A stretch of 33,962 nt of DNA from DAOUEX01 sp034430235 (GTDB lineage Bacteria; Chloroflexota; Anaerolineae; UBA2200): contig CAYZGO010000029.1 of assembly GCA_964478075.1 (NCBI GenBank), forward strand, positions 1-33,962, given 5' to 3'. The notes below the pieces were generated by a model. The model saw nothing but the letters and a program-made list of their open reading frames with translations, made no database searches and had not been told where the DNA came from. A program made the position numbers and the translations under genes. Below are positions 17,154-24,198 of the stretch, piece by piece (the stretch's first letter is position 1; every line of letters begins with the position of its first letter).

Positions 17154-17869
17154 GAGGAACTCGGGACGAGCCAGGCACACGCATGGTCATCACAGCCCAC
17201 CCTGATGACGCGGAGTTCACCGTAGCTGGAACTGTAGGCCGATGGATCAAAGAGGGTTCGCACGTTGTATACGTCATCTGCACCGACGGCAGCCGCGGTA
17301 GTAATGACCCCCAGATGCCACCAACACGCATGAAGGTCATCCGGCAGGCGGAACAGCACGAGGCAGCTCGCATAGTGGGGGTACAAACGGTTGTCTTTCT
17401 TGATTACCAGGATGGCACGCTTCAGCCTACGTTGGAGCTGCGGCGCGATCTAACAAGGGTTGTCCGCCGCCACAAGCCAGACATCGTCATCTGCCAAGAC
17501 CCAACAGCGCGCTTCTACGGCAACAACTACGTCAATCATCCCGACCATCGGGCGGCAGGCGAGGCAGCACTCTACGCTGTCTTCCCCTCCGCTGGCACGC
17601 GTTTTGTGTTCCCCGAGTTGCTCGAAGAAGGACTCGAACCGCATCAGGTCCGCGAAATATACCTGTATGGATCGCCGGACCCAAATATCTGGGTTGACAT
17701 CAGCGAAACGATTGACCTCAAGATCGCTGCGCTCAAGGCACATTGCAGCCAGGTCAATCCAGACCACGTTGACACAATGCTGAGAACCTGGAACGGTGAA
17801 GCGGGACGGCGGCATGGCGTGCCCTACGCTGAGGAGTTCAAGAGGATGATTCTGGCCTGGGAGATGTAG
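17135..17869 (+). CDS. PIG-L/LmbE-family deacetylase (MshB/BshB-like)
   Basis: Zinc-dependent N-acetylglucosamine-type deacetylase of 244 aa. Metal and catalytic motifs seen: AHPDDAEF (HPDD, about residues 21-28), CTDGSRGSND, and the third ligand in NHPDHRAAGEAALYAVF. The ATG at 17135 lies inside the last 19 bp of the glycosyltransferase gene with a weak AGGA ribosome site; ATG 17183 is an alternative just before the first motif. In actinobacterial mycothiol and bacillithiol pathways a GT4 enzyme and a PIG-L deacetylase act in sequence, which the coupling here resembles. The substrate remains an inference. Confidence 0.87.
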   Translation: MATRTVGGTRDEPGTRMVITAHPDDAEFTVAGTVGRWIKEGSHVVYVICTDGSRGSNDPQMPPTRMKVIRQAEQHEAARIVGVQTVVFLDYQDGTLQPTLELRRDLTRVVRRHKPDIVICQDPTARFYGNNYVNHPDHRAAGEAALYAVFPSAGTRFVFPELLEEGLEPHQVREIYLYGSPDPNIWVDISETIDLKIAALKAHCSQVNPDHVDTMLRTWNGEAGRRHGVPYAEEFKRMILAWEM

Positions 17870-17926
17870 TAAGCGGGCACAACGGAACACCTCGTCGTGC
17901 CGCGAACCGGACCTCAGCCTCGCGCA

Positions 17927-19075
17927 TCACTTCTTGTCGCTACGAGCAAAGAATGGTAATAGCAATAGGCTCAAGGCTGACGCGAGACTCGCAGCTCCTG
18001 TCCGTGCCATCACTTTGGCCTTATCAACCCACTCGCGAAGAGGAATGAACTGCCAGGATACCAGTTCGAGCTGGGGCATCTTCTCCGCAACCCCGTAGTG
18101 CACAATGGATGAGGCCCAGCTCAATCCCGCACCAAAGCTTAACAACAGGATATTGTCTCCATCCTTGATACGGCCTTGCTCAAAGGCCTCACAGAGTGCA
18201 ATCGCTACAGAAGCTGAGGACGTGTTCGCGTAGCGGTCTACGTTGACAAAAACCTTCTCCATAGGGAATCCCAGGCTGTTACTGATCCACTCCATAAAAC
18301 GCTGCGTTGACTGCTGTGGTATGACCAAGGCGATGTCTTTCTTCGATAGGCCGCTCTCGGCTAGAGCCTTGCGTGTAGCAGGCCCGACTACGCGCGCTGC
18401 GAAATTGAGAACGCGCCGTCCATCCAGGTGTATGTATTTCAAGCTATCGTCTAGAGGCTCTCCCGTAAACGGGTACTTGCTCCCTCCACCATAGTAGATG
18501 AGTGACTCATAGTCAGCCCCCTTGGTGCCCATAGCAAAGGAGAGCACCCCGGTTGGCTGGTCAGCGGACTCCAGGACAACAGCGGCTGCCCCATCGCCAA
18601 ACAGAACGCACGTACGTCGATCGCTCCAATCCACAAAGTGTGAAGTGACCTCTGCACCAATTACAAGTACACGCCGGTAGGCCCCAGAGGCAATGAACTG
18701 ACTACCCACTGCCAGGCCATACACAAAGCCAGGACAGCCCGCACGCAGATCGAAAGCCGCAGCTCGTGAGGCTCCCAACTGATGTTGTACCAGCGGTGCT
18801 GCTCCAGGTAAATGATAGTCTGGAGAATGAGTAGCCACAATGATTAGATCAATGTCTGTAGCCCTGAGCTCAGCCACAGAGAGCGCAGAGCGGGCAGCAG
18901 CCACCGCCATTGAGACCGTCGTTTCCCCTGCTTCCACCACTCTGCGTTCGCGGATTCCCGTGTGGCTAACAATCCACTCGTCGGTGGTATCCACCATTTT
19001 CTCGATGTCGTGGTTAGTCACCACTTTCGCCGGCAGGTACTTGCCCCAACCAACTATTTGAGCGTGCTTGGTCAC
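17927..19075 (-). CDS. FabH-like 3-oxoacyl-ACP synthase III, active-site variant
   Basis: Thiolase-fold ketosynthase of 382 aa beginning at GTG 19075, preceded by GGGGGAGAG. It has the nucleophile Cys in DLRAGCPGFVYGLA, a GDGAAAVVLE segment, and Asn in DRYANTSSASVAIAL. Where FabH has the decarboxylating His (IPHQAN), this protein has IPQQST, so His is Gln and the following Asn is Thr; the codon is CAG on the coding strand. After the usual C-terminus (SIVHYG) there is an extension of about 50 residues ending in a hydrophobic ASALSLLLLPFFA segment. The family is clear, but normal malonyl-ACP condensation is doubtful. It is convergent with the deacetylase gene. Confidence 0.85.
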   Translation of the reverse strand: MTKHAQIVGWGKYLPAKVVTNHDIEKMVDTTDEWIVSHTGIRERRVVEAGETTVSMAVAAARSALSVAELRATDIDLIIVATHSPDYHLPGAAPLVQHQLGASRAAAFDLRAGCPGFVYGLAVGSQFIASGAYRRVLVIGAEVTSHFVDWSDRRTCVLFGDGAAAVVLESADQPTGVLSFAMGTKGADYESLIYYGGGSKYPFTGEPLDDSLKYIHLDGRRVLNFAARVVGPATRKALAESGLSKKDIALVIPQQSTQRFMEWISNSLGFPMEKVFVNVDRYANTSSASVAIALCEAFEQGRIKDGDNILLLSFGAGLSWASSIVHYGVAEKMPQLELVSWQFIPLREWVDKAKVMARTGAASLASALSLLLLPFFARSDKK

Positions 19076-19099
19076 ATTCTCTCCCCCTCGACGCCGAAA

Positions 19100-19142
19100 T
19101 ATGAAAGGACGGGCAGCACGGTAGCCCCCTCGCTGCCCGTCC
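19100..19142 (-). terminator. hairpin in the fabH-like leader, terminator or attenuator
   Basis: On the - strand GGACGGGCAGC and GCTGCCCGTCC form a perfect 11-bp stem (arms 19142-19132 and 19117-19107, 14-nt loop), followed by TTTCATATTT. It lies downstream of the membrane-protein gene and only about 32 nt upstream of the fabH-like start. Confidence 0.6.
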
Positions 19143-19226
19143 CCTGAAAACAGCAAAGCCAATAGTATGGCGAAATTCAAGCTCTACCAGTCAGGCAGTC
19201 TCCCGATTCACAATCTCCAGAGCAGC

Positions 19227-19634
19227 CTACGTCTGGACCTGGCCGACGCGTTGCGAGCGCGTCTGGATATGCGTGCGGAGCAAATAGGCAATGCCCCCGG
19301 CCACGGCCATGGCTGAGCCGATGGCTGCACCAATGATCAACTCCCTGCGAGGAGAAGGTGGTGCAACGAGCATGTCCCTGCTCACTCGCTGGTGCGCCAT
19401 GTCGGTCAAATCAAGCCCGAGCTTTCGCTTGTAGGCTGGTGCTGGCTTCACAGGCGCCAGCGCGTCTTTGACTCGCTCAGCCAATCTGAGTAGTGAAAAG
19501 AGTTCCTGCCTCTGGCTGGGATACATCTGCAAATACTCTGTATCATGCGTTGCGCCGCTGTTAAGCTGGTCAGCGTGTGCCGCCAGCAACTCTATCAAAT
19601 CCTCGTGTTCCATAATCATCTCAGCTACTCTCAT
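19227..19634 (-). CDS. small single-pass membrane protein, putative anti-sigma partner
   Basis: Predicted protein of 135 aa, not recognised as a named family. The ATG at 19634 overlaps the end of the sigma factor gene (its stop codon is 19641-19639), with AAGGAG ten bases upstream. The first about 95 residues are soluble and helical, beginning with an acidic stretch (MEHEDLIELLAAHADQLNSG), then YPSQRQELFSLLRLAERVKDAL. One membrane segment (about residues 100-122, IIGAAIGSAMAVAGGIAYLL) precedes a short basic tail. Tight coupling to an ECF sigma gene and this topology suggest an anti-sigma role. No zinc-binding HxxxCxxC is visible, so it is not a classical ZAS anti-sigma. Confidence 0.6.
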   Translation of the reverse strand: MRVAEMIMEHEDLIELLAAHADQLNSGATHDTEYLQMYPSQRQELFSLLRLAERVKDALAPVKPAPAYKRKLGLDLTDMAHQRVSRDMLVAPPSPRRELIIGAAIGSAMAVAGGIAYLLRTHIQTRSQRVGQVQT

Positions 19635-19638
19635 TCCT

Positions 19639-20169
19639 CTATAGCTCCTTGCGTAACGCCAGTAGAGTGCGATGATAAAGCGACTTGATAGCTCCTTCAG
19701 TACGCCCCAAGATCTGTCCAATTTCCGCGTTCGTCAGCCCTTCGCTGAACTTGAGAATCAGCAATCGCTGGCGCTCTGCAGGGAGTCGGCGAATAGCGTC
19801 AAGCAAGGTCCTTTCCTCTTCCCGAGCCTGGGTCAAATCCTCCAGCTTTGCGTCATCCCTGCCATGCACTGGCAGTGCATCTAAGGACACCACTCGATGT
19901 CTGTGCCGATCGCGGTGCCAATTAGCAACCGCATTGTGTGCGATACGGTACAACCAGGCCGAGAATGGGACTCCTCGGAACGTATAGCGTTCAAGGTTCA
20001 CAAAGGCCTTGAGAAAGGTTCGCGCCGTCAAGTCCTCCGCATCGGAATGGTTGCCAGTGCGCTGGTAGATGTAGTTGTACATCCTGTCCACGTACATCTC
20101 GTACAGAGCGGCGAAAGCCAAAGGGTCGTTCTGCGCACGCTCTACAAGGAGACGCTCTTGTTCCCTCAT
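19639..20169 (-). CDS. ECF-type RNA polymerase sigma factor
   Basis: A 176-aa sigma70-family protein of the two-domain ECF type. Region 2 is seen from FAALYEMYVDRMYNYIYQR through DAEDLTARTFLKAF to FSAWLYRIAHNAVANWHR (core binding and -10 recognition). Region 4 is LDAIRRLPAERQRLLILKF then LTNAEIGQILGRTEGAIKSL (helix-turn-helix for the -35). ATG 20169 is chosen because it follows GGACAGGAGAG and gives the normal ECF N-terminus; the frame upstream to 20427 includes the promoter and is not coding. Its gene overlaps the small membrane protein gene downstream and is divergent from the formate dehydrogenase operon. Confidence 0.9.
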   Translation of the reverse strand: MREQERLLVERAQNDPLAFAALYEMYVDRMYNYIYQRTGNHSDAEDLTARTFLKAFVNLERYTFRGVPFSAWLYRIAHNAVANWHRDRHRHRVVSLDALPVHGRDDAKLEDLTQAREEERTLLDAIRRLPAERQRLLILKFSEGLTNAEIGQILGRTEGAIKSLYHRTLLALRKEL

Positions 20170-20271
20170 CTCTCCTGTCCGTGAGGTGTGCGTCACGCCG
20201 ACCGGCAGCCATCCCGACCATAGAAACACTCCTAGCTGGGAATGGTTACGGCAGCACGCACACTGTGTAGG

Positions 20272-20290
20272 GGGACGTACGTACAGTCCC
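20272..20290. promoter_or_regulatory. palindromic site in the sigma-gene leader
   Basis: GGGACGTACGTACAGTCCC, with GGGAC/GTCCC arms around a GTACGTAC core, lies about 10-28 nt downstream of the predicted start of the - strand transcript. Position suits an operator or a leader hairpin. Function is inferred. Confidence 0.35.
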
Positions 20291-20305
20291 GTGGGCGACC
20301 CGTGC

Positions 20306-20334
20306 ATTCTAACACCTCGCCCCCTACCTGTCAA
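20306..20334 (-). promoter_or_regulatory. strong sigma70 promoter for the ECF sigma gene
   Basis: On the - strand a perfect TTGACA (20334-20329), a 17-bp spacer and TAGAAT (20311-20306). The transcript would start near 20299, leaving about 130 nt of leader. It is divergent from the promoter at 20417. Confidence 0.75.
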
Positions 20335-20352
20335 ACATGACAACTGAGAGGA

Positions 20353-20396
20353 TGATACCATGAAAGGCGCCGGCAGCCACAGCTTGCATGGTATCA
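20353..20396. promoter_or_regulatory. 10-bp inverted repeat between divergent promoters
   Basis: TGATACCATG (20353-20362) and CATGGTATCA (20387-20396) are perfect inverse copies with a 24-bp gap. Half-site centres are 34 bp apart, near three helical turns. It lies exactly between the two divergent promoters, so it could bind a shared regulator; a hairpin is the alternative. Confidence 0.5.
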
Positions 20397-20416
20397 CCCT
20401 TCGCTGCGCGTTAGAT

Positions 20417-20445
20417 TTGACAAGCACCAGCCAGTATGATATAAT
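20417..20445 (+). promoter_or_regulatory. perfect-consensus promoter of the formate dehydrogenase operon
   Basis: TTGACA (20417-20422), a 17-bp spacer and TATAAT (20440-20445), matching the sigma70 consensus at all twelve hexamer positions. The expected start is near 20452, about 105 nt before the first gene. A promoter this strong usually needs repression, which fits the palindrome at 20456. Confidence 0.85.
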
Positions 20446-20455
20446 CGCTCCGGTT

Positions 20456-20471
20456 TGTGATTGTTTTCACA
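20456..20471. promoter_or_regulatory. Rex/CRP-FNR-like operator over the transcription start
   Basis: TGTGA-N6-TCACA lies directly downstream of the -10 box. The extended form TTGTGAT-tgtt-TTCACAG agrees with the NADH-sensing Rex pattern TTGTGAA-N4-TTCACAA at 12 of 14 fixed positions, and with the CRP pattern fully. The position suits repression. Which regulator binds is not determinable here. Confidence 0.55.
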
Positions 20472-20557
20472 GAGTCTGTAGCTATCTGTCAGCCTCAGGA
20501 CGACGCGAAGTAATCCAGACAATCCACCGTCCCTGAATCACTATGAGGTGAACATAG

Positions 20558-20965
20558 ATGACCTTGTCGGAGGTGCTATCCGTCATCGAAGGAAAGGTGA
20601 TTTCACCTGACGTGGACCTCTCGCAAGAAATCTCCATGGCCTGTGGAGCCGACTTGATGAGCGACGTCCTGGCTTTCACGCATTCTGGCACCCTTCTTTT
20701 GACTGGCCTGACGAATCCACACGTTATTCGCACCGCTGAAATGGCGGGCATCGTTGCTATCGTTTTCGTGCGTGGCAAGCTGCCCTCTACCGAGACGATC
20801 ACCTTAGCCCAGGCGAAGGGCATCCCGCTTCTCGCCTCCAAATACACGATGTATGAAACCTGCGGCCGCCTGTACCAGACTGGACTCCCCGGTTGTGGCC
20901 TGTTCAAGCTGACGGCAGAGAGTTGGCTTGATAATCTCCCTTCATCTGGCGACCCATCAACCTGA
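20558..20965 (+). CDS. DRTGG-domain protein 1
   Basis: A 135-aa soluble protein of the DRTGG family, a domain also found in phosphotransacetylases and CBS proteins and presumed to bind a ligand. Seen: MTLSEVLSVIEGKV, then a MSDVLAFTHSGTLLLTGL core, HVIRTAEMAGIVAIVFVRG and IPLLASKYTMYETCGRLYQ, all aligning by eye with the second DRTGG protein in this operon (21987-22331). AGGTG lies eight bases before the ATG. It is the first gene of the operon after the strong promoter. No catalytic residues are visible, so a sensory or regulatory role is inferred. Confidence 0.75.
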   Translation: MTLSEVLSVIEGKVISPDVDLSQEISMACGADLMSDVLAFTHSGTLLLTGLTNPHVIRTAEMAGIVAIVFVRGKLPSTETITLAQAKGIPLLASKYTMYETCGRLYQTGLPGCGLFKLTAESWLDNLPSSGDPST

Positions 20966-21008
20966 TCCGCGTCGCGTTAGTTTCCTGGGCAAGAGAACGA
21001 ATCCCAAG

Positions 21009-21959
21009 ATGGTCACGAAAGGGCAGGCCGACAAAGCGGCAGCGATATCCCGGGCACCCCTGGAGGTAACCAAGCTCCAGGAACTGGTGTACGAATTGAA
21101 GGTTGAGCAGGTCATGACTCGAAAAGTCATTACTGTCTCTCCCGATGATTCGATGCGCCACTTGAAGGAGGTGCTGCGCGTCAACCGTATCTCTGGCGCG
21201 CCAGTGCTGCACGATGGCGAACTCGTTGGCATCATCACTATTGAGGACTTGATCAAGACCTTGGAGCTGGGTGAAATAGATGCCAGCGTGGGTAAGAAAA
21301 TGACCACCGAGACCCAGACGGTGTTCGCCGACGAGACTGCCATCCAGGCGGTCAACAAATTCGCCCACTTTCGCTTTGGCCGGTTGCCAGTAGTCAACCG
21401 CCAAGGGAAGCTGGTGGGGATTCTGACCCAAGGCGACATCGTTCGTGGACTCCTTCGCCAACTGGAGGTTGACTACCACGAAGAGGAGATACACCGCTAC
21501 CGGGCCAGTCACATCTTCGAGGACATTGTTTCTGACCAAACGGGCCTTATTCTGCGCTACAAGGTGCAGGCACAGGATTTCGTACACTGCGGAGAGGCGG
21601 CCAGCAACCTGAAGCGTGCTCTGGAAAGACTGGGGGCCAAGCCGGCTGCAGTGCGCCGCATCGCTGTGGCAAGCTACGAGGCCGAAACGAACCTGGTACT
21701 TCACACTACCAAGGGTGGGGAGATCATTGCGGAAGTCCACCCCGAAAAGATCAGGATTGTGGCTGTGGACAATGGCCCCGGTATTCCCGACACCGAACAG
21801 GCGATGCAACCGGGTTATTCTACCGCTTCAGATTGGATCCGTGAACTGGGTTTTGGCGCGGGAATGGGTCTGAACAACATTCAAGCCTGTGCCGATGAAA
21901 TGCATCTGGAGTCAAAGGTTGGAGTGGGGACCCGCTTGGAGATTGTCATCAAGCTGTGA
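21009..21959 (+). CDS. CBS-pair protein with RsbW-like HATPase domain
   Basis: A 316-aa predicted serine kinase or anti-sigma-like ATPase controlled by CBS domains. Two CBS repeats span about residues 30-155 (VEQVMTRKVITVSPDD, VGKKMTTETQTVFADE). The C-terminal GHKL ATPase domain shows an N-box (SYEAETNLVLH), the G1 box VDNGPGIPD and the G2 box LGFGAGMGLNNI, as in RsbW/RsbT. The start is uncertain: ATG 21009 follows the DRTGG gene by 43 bp, while a TTG at 20928 would overlap it. The CBS pair probably senses adenine nucleotides and the ATPase signals to a partner. No sigma or STAS partner lies in the operon. Confidence 0.82.
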   Translation: MVTKGQADKAAAISRAPLEVTKLQELVYELKVEQVMTRKVITVSPDDSMRHLKEVLRVNRISGAPVLHDGELVGIITIEDLIKTLELGEIDASVGKKMTTETQTVFADETAIQAVNKFAHFRFGRLPVVNRQGKLVGILTQGDIVRGLLRQLEVDYHEEEIHRYRASHIFEDIVSDQTGLILRYKVQAQDFVHCGEAASNLKRALERLGAKPAAVRRIAVASYEAETNLVLHTTKGGEIIAEVHPEKIRIVAVDNGPGIPDTEQAMQPGYSTASDWIRELGFGAGMGLNNIQACADEMHLESKVGVGTRLEIVIKL

Positions 21960-21986
21960 CGTTGTGTGCTACTGTGAGAGGGTGTA

Positions 21987-22331
21987 ATGACACTGGGTGA
22001 AGTTGCAAACAGGCTATCTCTTTCCGTACAGACTGCAGGTGAGAAATTGGAGACCGAAGTAACAGGCGGCTATGCCTCAGATCTCCTGAGTTGCGTCATG
22101 GCCAAAGCGCGCAAGGGCAATGTATGGGTTACTCTGCAGTGCCATCCCAACATCGTTGCTGTCGCAGTGCTTCTAGAGTTGGCCGGCGTGATTGTTACAC
22201 AGGGCATGTCTCCGGATGCTGCCACCCTGCAGAAAGCAGATGAGGAGGGAATCCCCCTACTGACAACTGCACACACGACGTTCACTGTCGTGGGGCAACT
22301 GACTCAGCTAGGAATACAGGGTACAGAATAG
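21987..22331 (+). CDS. DRTGG-domain protein 2
   Basis: A 114-aa soluble protein closely matching the stand-alone DRTGG family: EVTGGYASDLLSCVMAKA, a GNVWVTLQCHPNIVAVAVLL strand-helix unit, AGVIVTQGMSPD and EEGIPLLTTAHTTFTVVGQL. It starts 27 bp after the CBS-HATPase gene with GAGAGGG upstream of the ATG. Having two members in one operon, either side of an ATPase, suggests they form a heteromer or act on different ligands. Proteins of this type occur beside [FeFe]-hydrogenase genes in other anaerobes, from memory. Biochemical function is unknown. Confidence 0.78.
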   Translation: MTLGEVANRLSLSVQTAGEKLETEVTGGYASDLLSCVMAKARKGNVWVTLQCHPNIVAVAVLLELAGVIVTQGMSPDAATLQKADEEGIPLLTTAHTTFTVVGQLTQLGIQGTE

Positions 22332-22338
22332 ACAGCTA

Positions 22339-23103
22339 TTGGAGAATAGAACGCTGCATTTGAGACCTTACCTGGCTGATTTACACGTGCACACTGTGTT
22401 ATCCCCTTGTGCTGAGGTGGAAATGATACCACCTTTGATTGTCAAGCACGCAAGAGGGTTGGCCCTGGGGATAATCGCTGTTACAGATCACAACTCGGCA
22501 GAGAACGTCGCAGCAGTCATCGAAGCAGCCCGAGGGTTCGATCTGACTGTGCTGCCAGGCATGGAAGTTCAGACCAGAGAAGAGGTTCACCTACTCTGTC
22601 TGTTCGACACAGTGGAACAGGCTCTGGATTGGCAAGCGGTGGTATACGCTCACCTGCCGCGGCTGAAGAACAAAGCAGAGGTCTTTGGCGCTCAATTCGT
22701 GGTTGATGCTACTGGTGACTTTATACGTTACAATGACAGGCTATTGCTGACCTCTACTTCTCTCTCCGTGGAGGAAGTAGCCACCTGTGTGGAGAAGAGA
22801 AGAGGGCTGTGCATAGCGGCACATGTAGACCGCCCGTCTTTTAGCTTGTTGGCGAACTTGGGGTTCGTTCCTCAAGGCGCCAACTTTGCTGCTATGGAAA
22901 TAACGCGCAATACAACTGTGGACGAGATGCGGCGCCAACATCCCTCACTTTGCGAGTACCCATTTATCCGTTCTGGCGATGCTCATCGCCTCAGTGAGAT
23001 GAGCAACAACACAGTGCTGACAATCGAGCAACCAACCATCACCGAGATCTCCATGGCCTTTCGCCGTCAAGGGGGTCGAAAAGTGAAGGTGCTGGCCGAT
23101 TAA
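22339..23103 (+). CDS. PHP-domain metal-dependent phosphoesterase
   Basis: A protein of about 254 aa with the polymerase-and-histidinol-phosphatase fold. Metal-binding signatures in order: DLHVHTVLSPC (HxH), VTDHNSAENVAA, LPGMEVQTREEVHLLCLF, AAHVDRPSF and the final GDAHR. Such proteins hydrolyse phosphoesters, including nucleotide 3',5'-bisphosphates. The start is uncertain: TTG 22339, CTG 22354 (GGAG nine bases upstream) or TTG 22360, since no ATG precedes the LRPYLADLHVHT segment. It sits seven bases after the DRTGG gene. Its position with regulators and before NuoE suggests it makes or removes a signal nucleotide; that is inference. Confidence 0.83.
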   Translation: MENRTLHLRPYLADLHVHTVLSPCAEVEMIPPLIVKHARGLALGIIAVTDHNSAENVAAVIEAARGFDLTVLPGMEVQTREEVHLLCLFDTVEQALDWQAVVYAHLPRLKNKAEVFGAQFVVDATGDFIRYNDRLLLTSTSLSVEEVATCVEKRRGLCIAAHVDRPSFSLLANLGFVPQGANFAAMEITRNTTVDEMRRQHPSLCEYPFIRSGDAHRLSEMSNNTVLTIEQPTITEISMAFRRQGGRKVKVLAD

Positions 23104-23129
23104 CATCACTCTAGGGAGGACACAGCGAC

Positions 23130-23597
23130 GTGACTGAAGAGACCTTGGACCTAAGTCCCCTGGAACCGGTATTCGAGGAATTTCAAGACCAAAAGGGGAC
23201 ATTGATCCCAGTGCTACAACGTGCACAGGATATCTATGGTTACCTGCCGGCTGAGGTGCTGGAGACAATTTCCAAACGCATGGGGGTGCCACTGAGCAAA
23301 GTATACGGTGTGGTGACTTTCTATGCGCAGTTCTATCTGACACGTCGCGGTAGACACATCGTCCGGCAATGCGACGGCACCGCATGCCACGTACGAGGTG
23401 CGGCCAAGATTATTAGGACCGTGGAGCAGGAGTTGGGCATCAAGGCAGGAGAGACAACCCCGGATTACAGAATCACGTACGAGGTCGTTTACTGCCTGGG
23501 CTCTTGCGGCCTGTCGCCTACGGCCATGGTTGACGGCGAAGTCGTTGGGCGGCTGATACCAGAGAAGATGCTTGAAATCGTGAGATCGTTGGATTAA
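23130..23597 (+). CDS. NuoE/HydC-like [2Fe-2S] subunit
   Basis: A 155-aa 24-kDa-type subunit that carries electrons between the flavoprotein and other clusters in NADH-linked formate dehydrogenases, hydrogenases and complex I. Seen: the helical N-terminus with LIPVLQRAQDIYGYLPAEV, GVVTFYAQF, and the four cluster Cys in CDGTAC (Cx4C) and CLGSCG (Cx3C). GTG 23130 follows AGGGAGGA by nine bases. Its stop overlaps the start of the HATPase gene by one base (TAATG). With the NuoF-GltD and FdhA proteins it completes a soluble NAD(P)-linked redox complex. Confidence 0.92.
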   Translation: MTEETLDLSPLEPVFEEFQDQKGTLIPVLQRAQDIYGYLPAEVLETISKRMGVPLSKVYGVVTFYAQFYLTRRGRHIVRQCDGTACHVRGAAKIIRTVEQELGIKAGETTPDYRITYEVVYCLGSCGLSPTAMVDGEVVGRLIPEKMLEIVRSLD

Positions 23598-24148
23598 TGC
23601 GTGAACTATCCTTGCATATCCTCGATGCGCTTGAAAACTCGATAGAGGCTGGCGCGACGCGCATCGAGTTATTCATCGAGGAGGATCTGAAAAAGGACAC
23701 TCTTGAAATCACCATTAAGGACAATGGGCGCGGAATGAGTGAGGGATTTGCCCGGCGGGTGCTGGATCCCTTTGTTACTACGCGAACCACCCGACACGTT
23801 GGCTTGGGATTGCCGCTCTTCGCGGCCGCAGCTCAACGGTGCAACGGTGGCCTCTGGATGCAATCCGAACCGGGAGTGGGAACGACAGTAACGGCCACGT
23901 TCCAGCACAGCCACATTGATCGTGCACCGCTGGGTGACATGGCTACAAGCTTGATGGCCGTGATCCTATCCAAGCGCCCGGTAGATATTCACTACAAACA
24001 CAGCGTGAATGGCCGGACTTTCGAATTGGATACAGCGGAGATACGACGTCAATTGGGTACTGTTCCTCTCTCTCACCCACGGGTAAGACAATGGCTGGAA
24101 TCCGTGCTGGCTGAGGGGTTGGCAAGCCTGCAAAGGCACGCCCCTTAG
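23597..24148 (+). CDS. small HATPase (histidine-kinase-like ATPase domain)
   Basis: A 183-aa protein containing essentially one GHKL ATPase domain: N-box DALENSIEAGATRIE (about residues 10-24), G1 box KDNGRGMSE (about 41-49), a TTRTTRHVGLGLPLF lid/G2 segment and GVGTTVTATF. The last 70 residues form a second small domain without a recognised motif. It lacks a phosphoacceptor His or sensor domain, so an anti-sigma-like kinase or a complex-associated ATPase is more likely than a two-component kinase. It is wedged between the NuoE and ferredoxin-like genes, with one-base overlap upstream. A similar arrangement is remembered from hydrogenase clusters of anaerobes. Confidence 0.82.
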   Translation: MRELSLHILDALENSIEAGATRIELFIEEDLKKDTLEITIKDNGRGMSEGFARRVLDPFVTTRTTRHVGLGLPLFAAAAQRCNGGLWMQSEPGVGTTVTATFQHSHIDRAPLGDMATSLMAVILSKRPVDIHYKHSVNGRTFELDTAEIRRQLGTVPLSHPRVRQWLESVLAEGLASLQRHAP

Positions 24149-24198
24149 CCGATGCTTCAAGTAGCGGGACCCTATTCATAGAGAAGGGAGATTTACCA

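Noticed and set aside
20170..20427. N-terminal extension of the sigma factor by 86 residues
   Set aside because: The extension contains a strong promoter and palindromes, has no resemblance to sigma factors, and the ATG at 20169 has a ribosome site.
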